Positions 28,096 to 36,799 of a stretch of DNA of 64,000 nucleotides are shown piece after piece. Within the stretch, counting starts at the first letter, position 1, and each line of letters opens with the position of its first letter. The stretch lies in NCBI RefSeq assembly GCF_000710615.1, contig NZ_JDTH01000002.1:1885124-1949123 (forward strand), read 5' to 3'. The stretch comes from Haladaptatus cibarius D43 (GTDB lineage: Archaea > Halobacteriota > Halobacteria > Halobacteriales > Haladaptataceae). The translations under genes and the position numbers were made by a program. The notes under the pieces were generated by a model, which saw only the letters and a program-made list of their open reading frames with translations, made no database searches and was not told where the DNA came from.

Positions 28096-28779
28096 ATGTC
28101 AAACGACCCCTCCCCGCCGGAACGCGACACGGAGGACTCGAACGAGATGGGCGAAGCGGACGAAATGAACGAGCCGAACGGAATTAGTGATACGGACGAA
28201 AATACAGAATCAAGCGCGCAAGGAGCGGAATCCGCGGATTCCGCTCCCGAACTCCCGCCGGACGTACAAAAATATGCGCGGTTCAAGAAGATGGACGGCG
28301 CGGAGTACGACCGCGTCAACGAGTTCCTGCGCGACCGGACGTATATCACCGCGCGCGAGTGGGCAATCGCTCGACTCTGTGCAGATTTCAGAACCGAAAC
28401 GGGCGTCGAGATGACGAAGATTGGCAACAACCTGCCGTATCTCATCCCGTTCATGACCGACACCTACACCCCGCAGGCGGTCAATCAAGCGCGGTCTGCG
28501 TTCGAGGATAAAGTCAGGAAAGCGGGTGCGACGTTCCTCTACGGCGCGATGTCCGGGTTTTTCACCGCCGAGGAACTGGACGACGTGATGTACGAAGTGA
28601 CCGAGGTGGCGAAGTTCCTTCTCGAAGTCGAGGGCGTTGATCTCTCGGTTGACGACGAACTCGCCGCCGAAGACCGAATTTCGGACGTGATGCGCGAAGT
28701 GCGCGAATCAAGCGAGCAGTTGCGCCACGACGAGATGGAGTGTCCGCACTGCGGCCACGAAATCGGCGAAAACGAGTAA
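28096..28779 (+). CDS. haloarchaeal protein with C-terminal zinc ribbon-like motif (possible DUF5806)
   Basis: This 227-residue protein begins with a long acidic, disordered segment (about 1-55) and continues as an alpha-rich domain VQKYARFKKMDGAEYDRVN, then FRTETGVEMTKIGNNLPYLIPFMTDTYTPQAV. It ends in CPHCGHEIGENE, half of a zinc ribbon. I recall a haloarchaeal family of unknown function with this layout, possibly DUF5806, but am not certain. The shape (one helix domain plus a Cys pair) suits nucleic-acid or protein binding. It is transcribed divergently from the UspA/GNAT pair. Confidence 0.7.
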   Translation: MSNDPSPPERDTEDSNEMGEADEMNEPNGISDTDENTESSAQGAESADSAPELPPDVQKYARFKKMDGAEYDRVNEFLRDRTYITAREWAIARLCADFRTETGVEMTKIGNNLPYLIPFMTDTYTPQAVNQARSAFEDKVRKAGATFLYGAMSGFFTAEELDDVMYEVTEVAKFLLEVEGVDLSVDDELAAEDRISDVMREVRESSEQLRHDEMECPHCGHEIGENE

Positions 28780-29313
28780 CTATTCGTCAGCGTCAGTCGC
28801 CGAGTCGTCCGTTTCGGCTTCTTGCTCCGGTTCCGGCGGTTGGAACACCGCGGGGTCGTCGTGCGTGAATCGAACGCGGTCTTCGGTCAAGGTTCGGATG
28901 AACGAATACATCACGCCCGCGTTCATCGCATCCTGTAGCATTTGTTCCGCCCCTCGCACGTCGTAGTACGTCGGATAGCAGACCGCGGTTTCGGTGTCGT
29001 GGTCTTCCATGACGACGACGACGAAGACGAGAGAGTCACCCGTCGCGCGGAACGCCTCGAAGGCGTCGAACTCGACGCCGGAATCGAGCAGGTCGGAAAC
29101 CGCGTCGAACTCGTCGTTCGGGACGAGTACGTCCAGTCCGAACTCGTCGTGGTCTTCAGTCCAACGTGGCGTCACGTCGCCCGGATGGAGTTGTACGACG
29201 TCCCATCCCGACTGTTCGTAGTCCTCCGCCGTGGCTTCCATGTCGGCGAGAACGTCCTCCCAAAACGGCATCGCTCGTGAGTGCGCCGTGGTATTCGGCG
29301 TCGTCCCGTCCAT
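28780..29313 (-). CDS. haloarchaeal protein of unknown function
   Basis: The 177-residue acidic cytoplasmic protein has a conserved-looking core: WEDVLADMEATAEDYEQSGW, VQLHPGDVTPRW, DEFGLDVLVPNDEFDAVSDLL and SLVFVVVVMEDHDTETAVCYP. The C terminus is an Asp/Glu/Thr-rich tail. I do not recognise a functional family. Its stop abuts the preceding gene's stop on the other strand with no gap (28779/28780), so the pair converges. An internal ATG at residue 15 (MPFWEDV) is an alternative start. Confidence 0.72.
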   Translation of the reverse strand: MDGTTPNTTAHSRAMPFWEDVLADMEATAEDYEQSGWDVVQLHPGDVTPRWTEDHDEFGLDVLVPNDEFDAVSDLLDSGVEFDAFEAFRATGDSLVFVVVVMEDHDTETAVCYPTYYDVRGAEQMLQDAMNAGVMYSFIRTLTEDRVRFTHDDPAVFQPPEPEQEAETDDSATDADE

Positions 29314-29384
29314 ACACCGATTCGGGGCTTTTTCGGGTAAAAACGTTGTGTCATCGCGGTTCGAGAAGATCAGACGGAGAAAAG

Positions 29385-29840
29385 TTAGACCGAAAGCACG
29401 GGTTGGCTGGCGTACAACAGCACGTACTCCGCGGCCTTCTCCAGCACTTCGCCGGGTTCGCCGGAAAGTGGTTCTCGCGGGATGACGAGGAAGTCGGCGT
29501 CGATTTCGTCCGCGCAGTCGAGGACGGCACTGCCGGGATGCTGGAGTTTGCGCATGGTGGAGAATCCGAGCGCGATGGAGTTGCTGAGTTCGACGTCCGC
29601 GTCGTCCGCGACGTCGTGGGCACTGTCGATGAACGATTCGGTTTCGACGACGACATCCTCCTCTTCGACGGCACCTGTCTCGACTGCGCGGGTCATCTCC
29701 TCGCCGAGGACGTAGAGCGCGTGGACGCGCGCGTCGTACTTCTCGGCGATAGCGACTGCGTACTCGATTGCTCGCACCGATTCGTCGCTCCCGTCAACCG
29801 GAACGAGTACCGTATTCACTTCGACTGGCGACGCGGTCAT
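29385..29840 (-). CDS. universal stress protein (UspA family)
   Basis: This 151-residue UspA protein starts MTASPVEVNTVLVPVDGSDES, with the second strand carrying a GSDE turn, and ends with DADFLVIPREPLSGEPGEVLEKAAEYVLLYASQPVLSV. The usual ATP motif G-2x-G-9x-G-S/T is not present (IPREPLSGEPGEVLEKAAE), so it may be a non-ATP-binding Usp. The ATG at 29840 is preferred to much earlier in-frame starts that would add about 60 basic residues. It forms part of a stretch with three UspA genes within 3 kb. Confidence 0.85.
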   Translation of the reverse strand: MTASPVEVNTVLVPVDGSDESVRAIEYAVAIAEKYDARVHALYVLGEEMTRAVETGAVEEEDVVVETESFIDSAHDVADDADVELSNSIALGFSTMRKLQHPGSAVLDCADEIDADFLVIPREPLSGEPGEVLEKAAEYVLLYASQPVLSV

Positions 29841-30073
29841 ATCCGTGGGTGCGTGCAGGGAGGCAAAAAACCTTCTCTCACTGGGTGCGAAATCGGCACG
29901 GCTCTCGAAATCCGAGACAGTACGGGAGAACGTTCGGTTCGATACCAACAAACCGCAATCGGGTGTGATTGCGGTTTGGGTGCAACCTTGCCCCGTCGGG
30001 CGTATTGATAACGTATAACATAACACTTAGCAGTTTTGGTTGACGCAATATACGACCTCACACTTTAACAACG

Positions 30074-30529
30074 ATGCAAACGGAAGAAGAAACCATGATA
30101 GACACCGTCGTCATCGCCACCGATGGCTCCGAAAGCGTGGAGCGTGCGGTTACGGTCGCGCTTGACCTCGCGCGCAAGTTCGACGCCGAAGTTCACGCGC
30201 TGTACGTCGTGGACGCAGGTGAGGTCGAATCCTCACCCGAAACGCTCCGAGACGAACTGCACGCCGCGCTCGAATCGCAGGGCGAAACTGCACTCGAATC
30301 AGTGCGCGATCACGCCGACCGCGACGTCGTTACCGCAGTTCGAGAAGGCAACCCTGCCGCAGAAATCCGCGAGTACGTCCGCGACAATGACGCCGACGTG
30401 GTCGCAACGGGAACCAGAGGACGCCACGGCGAGAACCGATTCCTCATCGGAAGCGTCGCGGAACGCGTCGTCCGTACTTGCCCGACGCCCGTGATGACTG
30501 TCCGGCAACTCGACCCCGGCGAGGCGTGA
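30074..30529 (+). CDS. universal stress protein, ATP-binding type
   Basis: This 151-residue UspA protein keeps the ATP-binding signature: VVATGTRGRHGENRFLIGSVAERVVRTCPTPVMTV, matching G-2x-G-9x-G-S. The first strand is TVVIATDGSESVERAV. Start choice is between ATG 30074 and ATG 30095 (MIDTVVIA); the latter gives the textbook Usp N terminus. It is divergent from the other UspA gene and 36 bp upstream of the ABC exporter, so could be co-transcribed with it. Role: response to energy, stress or starvation. Confidence 0.88.
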   Translation: MQTEEETMIDTVVIATDGSESVERAVTVALDLARKFDAEVHALYVVDAGEVESSPETLRDELHAALESQGETALESVRDHADRDVVTAVREGNPAAEIREYVRDNDADVVATGTRGRHGENRFLIGSVAERVVRTCPTPVMTVRQLDPGEA

Positions 30530-30565
30530 CCAAAGTTTATATCATCCGGCTGCAATTTTTGCGGT

Positions 30566-31477
30566 ATGTCCGCTATCGAATTGGACGGCGTCGCCAAACG
30601 ATTCGGGAACGTCGTCGCCCTCCGAAACCTCTCCCTCACCGTGGAGGAAGGAGAAGTGTTCGGCTTCCTCGGCCCGAACGGGGCGGGGAAATCGACAACT
30701 ATCGACATTCTTCTCGATTACGTCCGCCCGACCAACGGAACCGCTCGCGTGTTCGGTTACGATGCACAGCACGAGACGCGCCGAGTTCACGAACGTATCG
30801 GGGTGCTACCCGATGGCTATCGTACCTACGACTATCTAACCGCCCGACAGCACCTCGAATTCATCGCCGAATCTCGGGGTGTTGACAGCGACCCGGACGA
30901 ACTGCTTCGGCGGGTCGGCATCCCCGATGCCGCAGACCGGCGGACGGAAGGGTTTTCAAAGGGAATGACACAGCGACTCGTTCTCGGAATGGCGCTCGTC
31001 GGCGACCCCGATCTGCTCATTCTCGACGAACCGACGACGGGACTCGACCCGAACGGGGCACTCGCCATGCGCGAAATCATCCGCGAGGAGCGTGACCGAG
31101 GAACGACCGTCTTCTTCTCAAGCCACATTCTGGAACAGGTCGAAGCGGTCTGTGACCGAGTCGCCATCCTGCAAAGCGGCGAGTTAGTCACGGTAGACAC
31201 CATCGACGGTCTTCGACAGACGGTGCAAACCGATGCAACGCTCACCGTACAGGTAGACCGCTACTCCGCGGAAACCATCGATAACGTGCGGGGTATCGAC
31301 GGGGTGGCGCAGGTTTCGGCCGACGGAACGACGGTTGTGGTCGCGTGCAGCGAGCGAGCGAAGAAAACCGTCCTCGATACCATCGAAGCCACTGGCAGTA
31401 CAATCGAGAATTTCGATACGGACGAGGCGTCACTGGAAGAACTGTTCGCTACCTACACTGCAGAGGTGTCGGCATGA
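30566..31477 (+). CDS. ABC transporter ATP-binding protein (ABC-2/NosF-like)
   Basis: This 303-residue ATPase drives an ABC-2-type exporter. Walker A (GPNGAGKST), Q-loop region IGVLPDGYRTYDYLTARQHLEF, signature FSKGMTQR (a Gly-to-Lys variant of LSGGQ, common in this group), Walker B LLILDEPTTGLD and the His switch FFSSHILEQVE are present. A C-terminal regulatory region of about 80 residues follows. Its stop overlaps the permease start (ATGA), forming a two-gene unit. The substrate is unknown; NosF-like groups serve copper-enzyme assembly and others export lipids or drugs. Confidence 0.88.
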   Translation: MSAIELDGVAKRFGNVVALRNLSLTVEEGEVFGFLGPNGAGKSTTIDILLDYVRPTNGTARVFGYDAQHETRRVHERIGVLPDGYRTYDYLTARQHLEFIAESRGVDSDPDELLRRVGIPDAADRRTEGFSKGMTQRLVLGMALVGDPDLLILDEPTTGLDPNGALAMREIIREERDRGTTVFFSSHILEQVEAVCDRVAILQSGELVTVDTIDGLRQTVQTDATLTVQVDRYSAETIDNVRGIDGVAQVSADGTTVVVACSERAKKTVLDTIEATGSTIENFDTDEASLEELFATYTAEVSA

Positions 31478-32271
31478 ACTGGCGCGTGTTAGCGAAGAAG
31501 GATTTCTTGGATTCCTACCGGAAATGGTCGCTCGGAACCGCGGCCGTCGCGTTCGTCATTTTCCTCACCGTGCCGGTGTATATGGGAATGAGCGGGAACA
31601 GCACGCCCGGCGACGCCGACTTTTTCAGTGCGGTCGGCTTCGTCGTCTTTCTGGTTCCGCTGGCAGCGCTCATGATGAGCTACGATGCAATCGCCGGGGA
31701 GCGCGAGTTAGGGAGCCTCAAACTGCTCCTCGCACAGCCCTACACCCGCCGCGATGTCGTCGCGGGAATCGCCGCCGGAAGGGCGATGGTCGTCGGAACG
31801 GCGACGTGTATCGGCATTTTCGTTGCAACCGTCGTGTTTCTGGCGTTCGATGGGGGATTCTCAATTGCGAGTTACATCGTGTTTATCGTCCTCGTCTGTC
31901 TCCTCGCGGCGGCGTATTCGGGAGCAGCAGTCTGTTTTTCGGCGGTATCACCGACGAGTAATCGCGCGATGGCGACGAGCGTCGGTTTCTTCATGTTGAC
32001 GCTGATTGGCTGGTCGTCCATTCCACAACTGTTCCGATACGTATTGAACGGCTTTTCGACGCCCCGCGGTGGACGCCCGGAGTGGGCGAGTTTCATCGAC
32101 AGCCTGAGTCCGATTCAGGCGTATTCGACCGGCATCGATACTGTCGTACACTCGAATGGGACAGTCGGGTCGTTTTACGAGACTGGCTGGTTCGCAATTC
32201 TCGTTCTCATCGCGTGGGCTGTTATCCCCGTCGTGTTTGGCTATCTGAAGTTCAATCAAACAGATCTCTGA
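31474..32271 (+). CDS. ABC-2-type permease (NosY-like)
   Basis: The 265-residue integral membrane protein has six hydrophobic segments beginning with the cytosolic MNWRVLAKKDFLDSYRKWSLG. Between helices 2 and 3 is the typical GERELGSLKLLLAQPYTRRDVVAGIAAGR block of ABC-2/NosY permeases. ATG at 31474 overlaps the ATPase stop and opens the conserved N terminus. It most likely forms a half-transporter dimer with the upstream ATPase. Confidence 0.85.
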   Translation: MNWRVLAKKDFLDSYRKWSLGTAAVAFVIFLTVPVYMGMSGNSTPGDADFFSAVGFVVFLVPLAALMMSYDAIAGERELGSLKLLLAQPYTRRDVVAGIAAGRAMVVGTATCIGIFVATVVFLAFDGGFSIASYIVFIVLVCLLAAAYSGAAVCFSAVSPTSNRAMATSVGFFMLTLIGWSSIPQLFRYVLNGFSTPRGGRPEWASFIDSLSPIQAYSTGIDTVVHSNGTVGSFYETGWFAILVLIAWAVIPVVFGYLKFNQTDL

Positions 32272-32400
32272 TTGCTCAAGAAGGGGAACCGTCGTCACCA
32301 AAAATTCCACCGTCACTGGAACAGCACGTACTATTTAGAATAATATTTATTAGTTTATAAGAAAATAATAAGCGGGAGAGAGTTGTTGTATAATTGCTAA

Positions 32401-33237
32401 ATGGTTAGAGACAACCAAACAGAAAAATCGGACAATTCGAGATTCGAAACGAGCGGTTCGCGGCGGGACTTTTTGGTGAAGTCGGGCGCGGCACTCGCGG
32501 CAACGACGGTCGGATTCACAGGAACCGGGGCAGCAAGCGGAGAGGATTCGTCGTACACGATTCGAACCGGAACCGAGGAAGAAACTGACGTGTACGTAAC
32601 GGAATCCGGTGAACCCGGCCCGACGGCAGTCGTCGTCGGCGGCATTCACGGCAACGAGGAAAGCGGCTATCGCGCGGCGGACGACGTTGCGACGTGGTCG
32701 GTCGATAGAGGAACACTGGTGGTGATTCCGCGGGCGAACCCGGTCGCCATCGAGCGCGGGACGTATTCGAACGATAACGGCAACCTAAACCGAAAATTCA
32801 CTCCCGGAAAGGAACCGAGAACCGCGCTCGCCAGAGCGATTTGGAGCGCCATCGACAGACACAATCCGAAAACGGTGCTCAACCTTCACAGTTCGAAGGG
32901 ACTCTACCGAGAATCGGACGGCCCTGACGGCGACGGACAAGCCATCTACCCCACGCTTTCGGAAGGTGCGGACGTGGACGCGACGATGACGGCAAAGTAC
33001 ATGAACGAGCATCATCTGGACGACTCGTTCCCCGAATATTACGAGTTCAAACGCGGGAACCTCATCGACGGCGACCACCCGTTGTTGATTCACAAAGTCT
33101 TCGCGGACATGTACATCCCCGGCTACATCGTGGAGACGACGCGATACGGAACTGACCTCGACACGCGCGTCAACTGGACGCTCAACATGGTTCGCCACCT
33201 GCTTCGACGAAACGGAATGGACAGGACGTACGAGTAG
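32401..33237 (+). CDS. Tat-exported AstE/aspartoacylase-family metallohydrolase
   Basis: This 278-residue protein has a twin-arginine signal (SRRDFLVKSGAALAATTVG, Arg21-Arg22), with a likely AAS cleavage site near 46. The body is a zinc carboxypeptidase-like fold of the succinylglutamate desuccinylase/aspartoacylase group: GGIHGNEESG (His83, Glu86), NLNRKF and NLHSSKG (His163) provide metal and substrate ligands. It should hydrolyse an amide or acyl-amino acid outside the cell; the actual substrate is unknown. An AT-rich promoter (ATAATATTTATTAG, about 60 nt upstream) precedes it. Confidence 0.85.
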   Translation: MVRDNQTEKSDNSRFETSGSRRDFLVKSGAALAATTVGFTGTGAASGEDSSYTIRTGTEEETDVYVTESGEPGPTAVVVGGIHGNEESGYRAADDVATWSVDRGTLVVIPRANPVAIERGTYSNDNGNLNRKFTPGKEPRTALARAIWSAIDRHNPKTVLNLHSSKGLYRESDGPDGDGQAIYPTLSEGADVDATMTAKYMNEHHLDDSFPEYYEFKRGNLIDGDHPLLIHKVFADMYIPGYIVETTRYGTDLDTRVNWTLNMVRHLLRRNGMDRTYE

Positions 33238-33300
33238 GCGAGAAAAAACGTCTCGCCCGCAGAACCGGGAACTCTTTGCGTCGCGCACCAGAGAAGAGGT

Positions 33301-34434
33301 ATGAAAGATTGGGTTATCGACGACGACAACCTCTCGCTGGAACGGAAATCGCTACTCCCCGGTGAGGGATTTTTCATTCCCGACTCGTTCGAAGAGCATC
33401 GAGAGGAACAGGAGGCACAGGAAACGCTGACCGGTGCTGAAGTCGCAGTGGTGGCAGACCCGGACGCTGACGGACTGGCCGCGACGGCGCTAATCCGCGA
33501 AGCATACGGCGAAGGCGCGCTCATCGACGCAGGGCCGCACGACCTCGGCAACGCACTCGAACGGGTCGTCGCCTACAGCGAACCCGGCGCGACCGTTTTC
33601 GTCTGCGACCTCTGTCCGGACACTTACGAAGAAATCGCGGCGGAATTGGAGGTTCTCGTAGAGGAGGCCGACGAAGTGTTCTGGTACGACCACCACCAGT
33701 GGGACGACGCCGTCGCCGACGCAGTTCGCGCCGAAGGCGTCGAACTCGTCGTCGGCGAATCCGAGGAGGAGTGCACGGCGGATGTGGTCGCTCGGTCGCT
33801 CGATTACGAGTTCCCCGACTATCTCGTCGAACTCTCAGTCGTCACGCGCGACCACGACCTCTGGCTCCGCGAAGACACGCGAAGCGACGACCTCGCGGAC
33901 TACTCCTACTGGTCGGAACCGGAAGAGTACATGGACGTGATTCAGGAGCACGGCGCGGACTTCCCGGAAGCGGTGCTCGATTTTCTCGCCGAACAGCGCG
34001 TCGAGAAAGAAGCTCTCGTCGAGCGTGCAGTGGAGCGCGCCGACATGAAAGAAATCGGCGACTGGACGGTCGGCGTTACCTACGGCCGCTGTTCACAGAA
34101 CGAAGTTGCAGAAGCGATGCGCGAACAGGGCGCGGACGCCTCCGTGGTCGTCAAACCCGCCGGAAGCGCGAGCATCCGGGGCACCGACGAGTTCCAGCGA
34201 TGCCACGAAGTCGCCCGGCAGGTCAACGGCGGCGGCCACCCGAAAGCCGCGGGGTGCAAACCGAGCATCTACGACGACATGCTGGATTACGCCCATCACT
34301 GGACGACGCAGGGTGCGGTGGCGAAACAGGTCATTCTAGAGGCGTTCTGGAGCCTGAAACACGAAGATGACGAAAGAACAGAAGAAGAGGCAGAAGCGGA
34401 AGAGACAGAAACGGAAGACGAATCGAACGAGTAG
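33301..34434 (+). CDS. DHH-family phosphoesterase (RecJ/nanoRNase-like)
   Basis: This 377-residue protein has the DHH phosphoesterase core: ADPDADGLAATALI (Asp53, Asp55, Asp57), VCDLCPD (Asp103) and the DHH triad in WYDHHQWDD (130-132). A DHHA1 substrate domain carries GGGHPKAAGCKP near 300-312. Family enzymes cleave short RNA or DNA oligonucleotides or cyclic dinucleotides; the specific nucleic acid is unknown. The long acidic C terminus (about 352-377) is typical of haloarchaea. Convergent with the APH-fold gene, 42 bp apart. Confidence 0.87.
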   Translation: MKDWVIDDDNLSLERKSLLPGEGFFIPDSFEEHREEQEAQETLTGAEVAVVADPDADGLAATALIREAYGEGALIDAGPHDLGNALERVVAYSEPGATVFVCDLCPDTYEEIAAELEVLVEEADEVFWYDHHQWDDAVADAVRAEGVELVVGESEEECTADVVARSLDYEFPDYLVELSVVTRDHDLWLREDTRSDDLADYSYWSEPEEYMDVIQEHGADFPEAVLDFLAEQRVEKEALVERAVERADMKEIGDWTVGVTYGRCSQNEVAEAMREQGADASVVVKPAGSASIRGTDEFQRCHEVARQVNGGGHPKAAGCKPSIYDDMLDYAHHWTTQGAVAKQVILEAFWSLKHEDDERTEEEAEAEETETEDESNE

Positions 34435-34476
34435 TAACAGTCGAGCGACACGGCAATCGACGAAAAAGGAAGGCGC

Positions 34477-35490
34477 TCAGGGGAGAAGTGACCGCATCAG
34501 TTTTCGTTGTTGTTCTGCAATCTCGTCGTCTCCGCCGTACCAAAGGTCGAACCACGCGAGCGGCCAGAGTTGCGTGATGAAGAGGTACGCGCGTCGAACC
34601 GCGTCGAATCCCTCGTCGCGCGAGAGGTCGTTCGTCTCACCGTAGCCTGCTTCGAGCGCGTTTCGGACGAGATGGCGACGGTCAGCGTCGAGCGGGAGTC
34701 GCCCGCAGAGATACTGTTCTGTTTGGACGAGGTCGTATTCGCTGTGACCAGTGGACGGGTTCCCCCAGTCGAGAACCGTTCGAACCGCACCAGTTTCGGG
34801 GTCGATGAGTAGGTTTCCGAATCGGTAATCGGCGTGGATGAGTACCGGTTCGGAGTCAGCAGGAACCGCGTCGAGATGCGTGTCGAGGCCAGCACGGAGG
34901 TCGCCGAGCATGTCGGAAAACCGGGTTTCTTCGATACGTTCGAATCCGCCCTCCGCGGAGCGTCGAAGCGCCGATGGCAACTCTTCGGCGGGGTCGGCGA
35001 CCGCGAGGTCGCCGACGGTCGGTTCGCTATCGACATCTACCCCTGCACGAAGTCGCCCATAACCATCGAACGACGCTGAAGAGTGGAGTTCGCCGAGATG
35101 TCTTCCCGCATCGCGTGCGGTTCGTTCGAGCGCGTCGTCGGTGAGCGATTCCGGGCCGGAAATCTGCTCGCCGGGTGCGCGGCCCATCAGGAAAAACGGC
35201 GCAGGCAGGTCGTCGTGGTCGTCCACGTAGCCGAAAACATCCGGAACCGGAATCTCGGTTCGACGACTCACGAAGTCGATGACTCGTGGTTCGACTCGAA
35301 ACGCGGGCGGGTTAACGAACGAACGGGCTTTCAGCACGCACTCCCGGCTGGTGTTTGGCATCTCGACGGTCACGAAGAAAACGTCGTCAGTGCCTTCTTC
35401 GGCCGCTGTTACGTCCACCACTTGCCGACCGTCAAGAATCTCTTCGACCATTCGAGGGACGACCTCGACATCCGGACTCGTTCCGGTCAT
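34477..35490 (-). CDS. aminoglycoside phosphotransferase-fold kinase
   Basis: This 337-residue protein has the APH/choline-kinase fold: nucleotide lobe with SRECVLKARSF, the catalytic loop LIHADYRFGNLL (His219, Asp221, Asn226) and the metal Asp in VLDWGNPS (Asp241), a variant of the usual DxD/DWE motif. It may phosphorylate a small molecule. In archaea such proteins are mostly of unknown substrate and antibiotic resistance is not implied. It is convergent with the DHH gene and divergent from the BtpA gene with a 112-bp spacer. Confidence 0.82.
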   Translation of the reverse strand: MTGTSPDVEVVPRMVEEILDGRQVVDVTAAEEGTDDVFFVTVEMPNTSRECVLKARSFVNPPAFRVEPRVIDFVSRRTEIPVPDVFGYVDDHDDLPAPFFLMGRAPGEQISGPESLTDDALERTARDAGRHLGELHSSASFDGYGRLRAGVDVDSEPTVGDLAVADPAEELPSALRRSAEGGFERIEETRFSDMLGDLRAGLDTHLDAVPADSEPVLIHADYRFGNLLIDPETGAVRTVLDWGNPSTGHSEYDLVQTEQYLCGRLPLDADRRHLVRNALEAGYGETNDLSRDEGFDAVRRAYLFITQLWPLAWFDLWYGGDDEIAEQQRKLMRSLLP

Positions 35491-35602
35491 AGCAACGATA
35501 GTTCGCTCGTCGTTACGGCGGTAGAAGTCTTTTGGTGTCGAATCGTCAACAGCAATCGATAAAACTCGGGTCGCTTAATCCGGGGCGCAACGACAACCCG
35601 GT

Positions 35603-36394
35603 ATGAGCATTTTCGAAACTGACGACGCCATCGTCGGCATGGTTCACCTATCTGCCCTCCCCGGTTCGCCCGATTACGGCGGTAGTTTCGATGCGATTCG
35701 AACCCGCGCGCTCACTGACGTGCACGCACTCGAATCCGGCGGCGTTGACGCAATCATGGTGGAGAACTTCGGCGATTCGCCGTTTTACCCCGACGACGTG
35801 CCAAAACACGTCGTCGCGTCGATGACTCGCATCGTCACCGAACTCCGGCAGGCGGTTGACTGCCCCCTCGGCGTGAACGTCCTGCGAAACGACGCCGAAT
35901 CCGCCCTGTCGATTGCGACCGCTGGCGGCGCGGATTTCATCCGTGTGAACGTCCACACCGGAGCGCGCCTGACCGACCAAGGTGTCGTCGAAGGAAATGC
36001 TCACGAAACCCTGCGGCTTCGGGACGAAATCGACTCTGGCGTGAAAATCCTCGCCGACATCGACGTGAAACACTCGGCACCGCTGGCCGAGCGACCGCTG
36101 ACCGAACTCGTGGACGAAACCCTCGGGCGCGGACGCGCGGACGGACTGGTCGTGAGCGGCGTCGGAACCGGACACGAAGTCGATACCGACCTGCTCGAAT
36201 CGGTCGTCTCGGTTCGAGACGAAGCCAGTTCGGACGCCTCCGTCCTTGTCGGCAGTGGAACCACGACGGAAAACGTGGCCGACTTGTTGGAAATCGCCGA
36301 CGGCGCAATCGTCGGAACCGCGCTGAAAGAAGAGGGGAAGACGACGAACGAAGTGGACGAATCGCGGGTTTCGGAACTCGTTCGCCGAGCGTAA
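35603..36394 (+). CDS. BtpA/SgcQ-family protein
   Basis: This 263-residue TIM-barrel protein matches the BtpA family: MVHLSALPGSPDYGG near residue 14, GGVDAIMVENFGDSPFYPDDVPKHVV, VNVHTGARLTDQGVVEG and VGSGTTTENVADLLEIADGAIVGTALKEEG. Cyanobacterial BtpA stabilises photosystem I, but archaeal members act in other, unproven settings. Length matches the family (about 255-275). It is followed by a small YHS gene on the opposite strand. Confidence 0.88.
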   Translation: MSIFETDDAIVGMVHLSALPGSPDYGGSFDAIRTRALTDVHALESGGVDAIMVENFGDSPFYPDDVPKHVVASMTRIVTELRQAVDCPLGVNVLRNDAESALSIATAGGADFIRVNVHTGARLTDQGVVEGNAHETLRLRDEIDSGVKILADIDVKHSAPLAERPLTELVDETLGRGRADGLVVSGVGTGHEVDTDLLESVVSVRDEASSDASVLVGSGTTTENVADLLEIADGAIVGTALKEEGKTTNEVDESRVSELVRRA

Positions 36395-36475
36395 GCGGAA
36401 GCAGCACTGCGCGGAAATCGCGGCGTCATCCCGAAGGATGGCACCGCCTGCTGCCGACGCCACTCACGACCAGTT

Positions 36476-36619
36476 TCAGGTGTACTGCTCCGGGTTTTCT
36501 TCGAACGTTTCCTTACATCCCATTCCTTCGCAAAAGACGTAGGTTTCGCCTTCGTACTCGGTTTGGGCTGGCGGGTCGTCCGCATCGACGTCCATTCCGC
36601 AGACGGGACATTCGGCCAT
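36476..36619 (-). CDS. YHS-domain small metal-binding protein
   Basis: A 47-residue product read on the minus strand, starting ATG at 36619: it begins AECPVCGMDVDADD and contains TYVFCEGMGCKETFEENPEQY. The CxxCGM start, FC and C pattern is the YHS domain, which binds a metal through cysteines and is often linked to copper or heavy-metal proteins. The whole protein is one domain, with no membrane segment. It sits between BtpA and the curlin-like gene. It is below the usual gene-caller cut-off but the motif is convincing. Confidence 0.82.
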   Translation of the reverse strand: MAECPVCGMDVDADDPPAQTEYEGETYVFCEGMGCKETFEENPEQYT

Positions 36620-36799
36620 CGTGATTCACCGATTTCGAGGCACAACCTGCTCGTCAATGGTCGTTTCGGCCACGTTGGAGTCGGTTCAGCGACCGCGGAA
36701 CCGTCGTCCTCGAAAGAAGAGGGTCACGTTTTCGGTGGGAAAAGTGCGTCTTGCGTTCGTCGAGAACGCCCTACTTTGCCTTCGAATCAGCTCATTCGG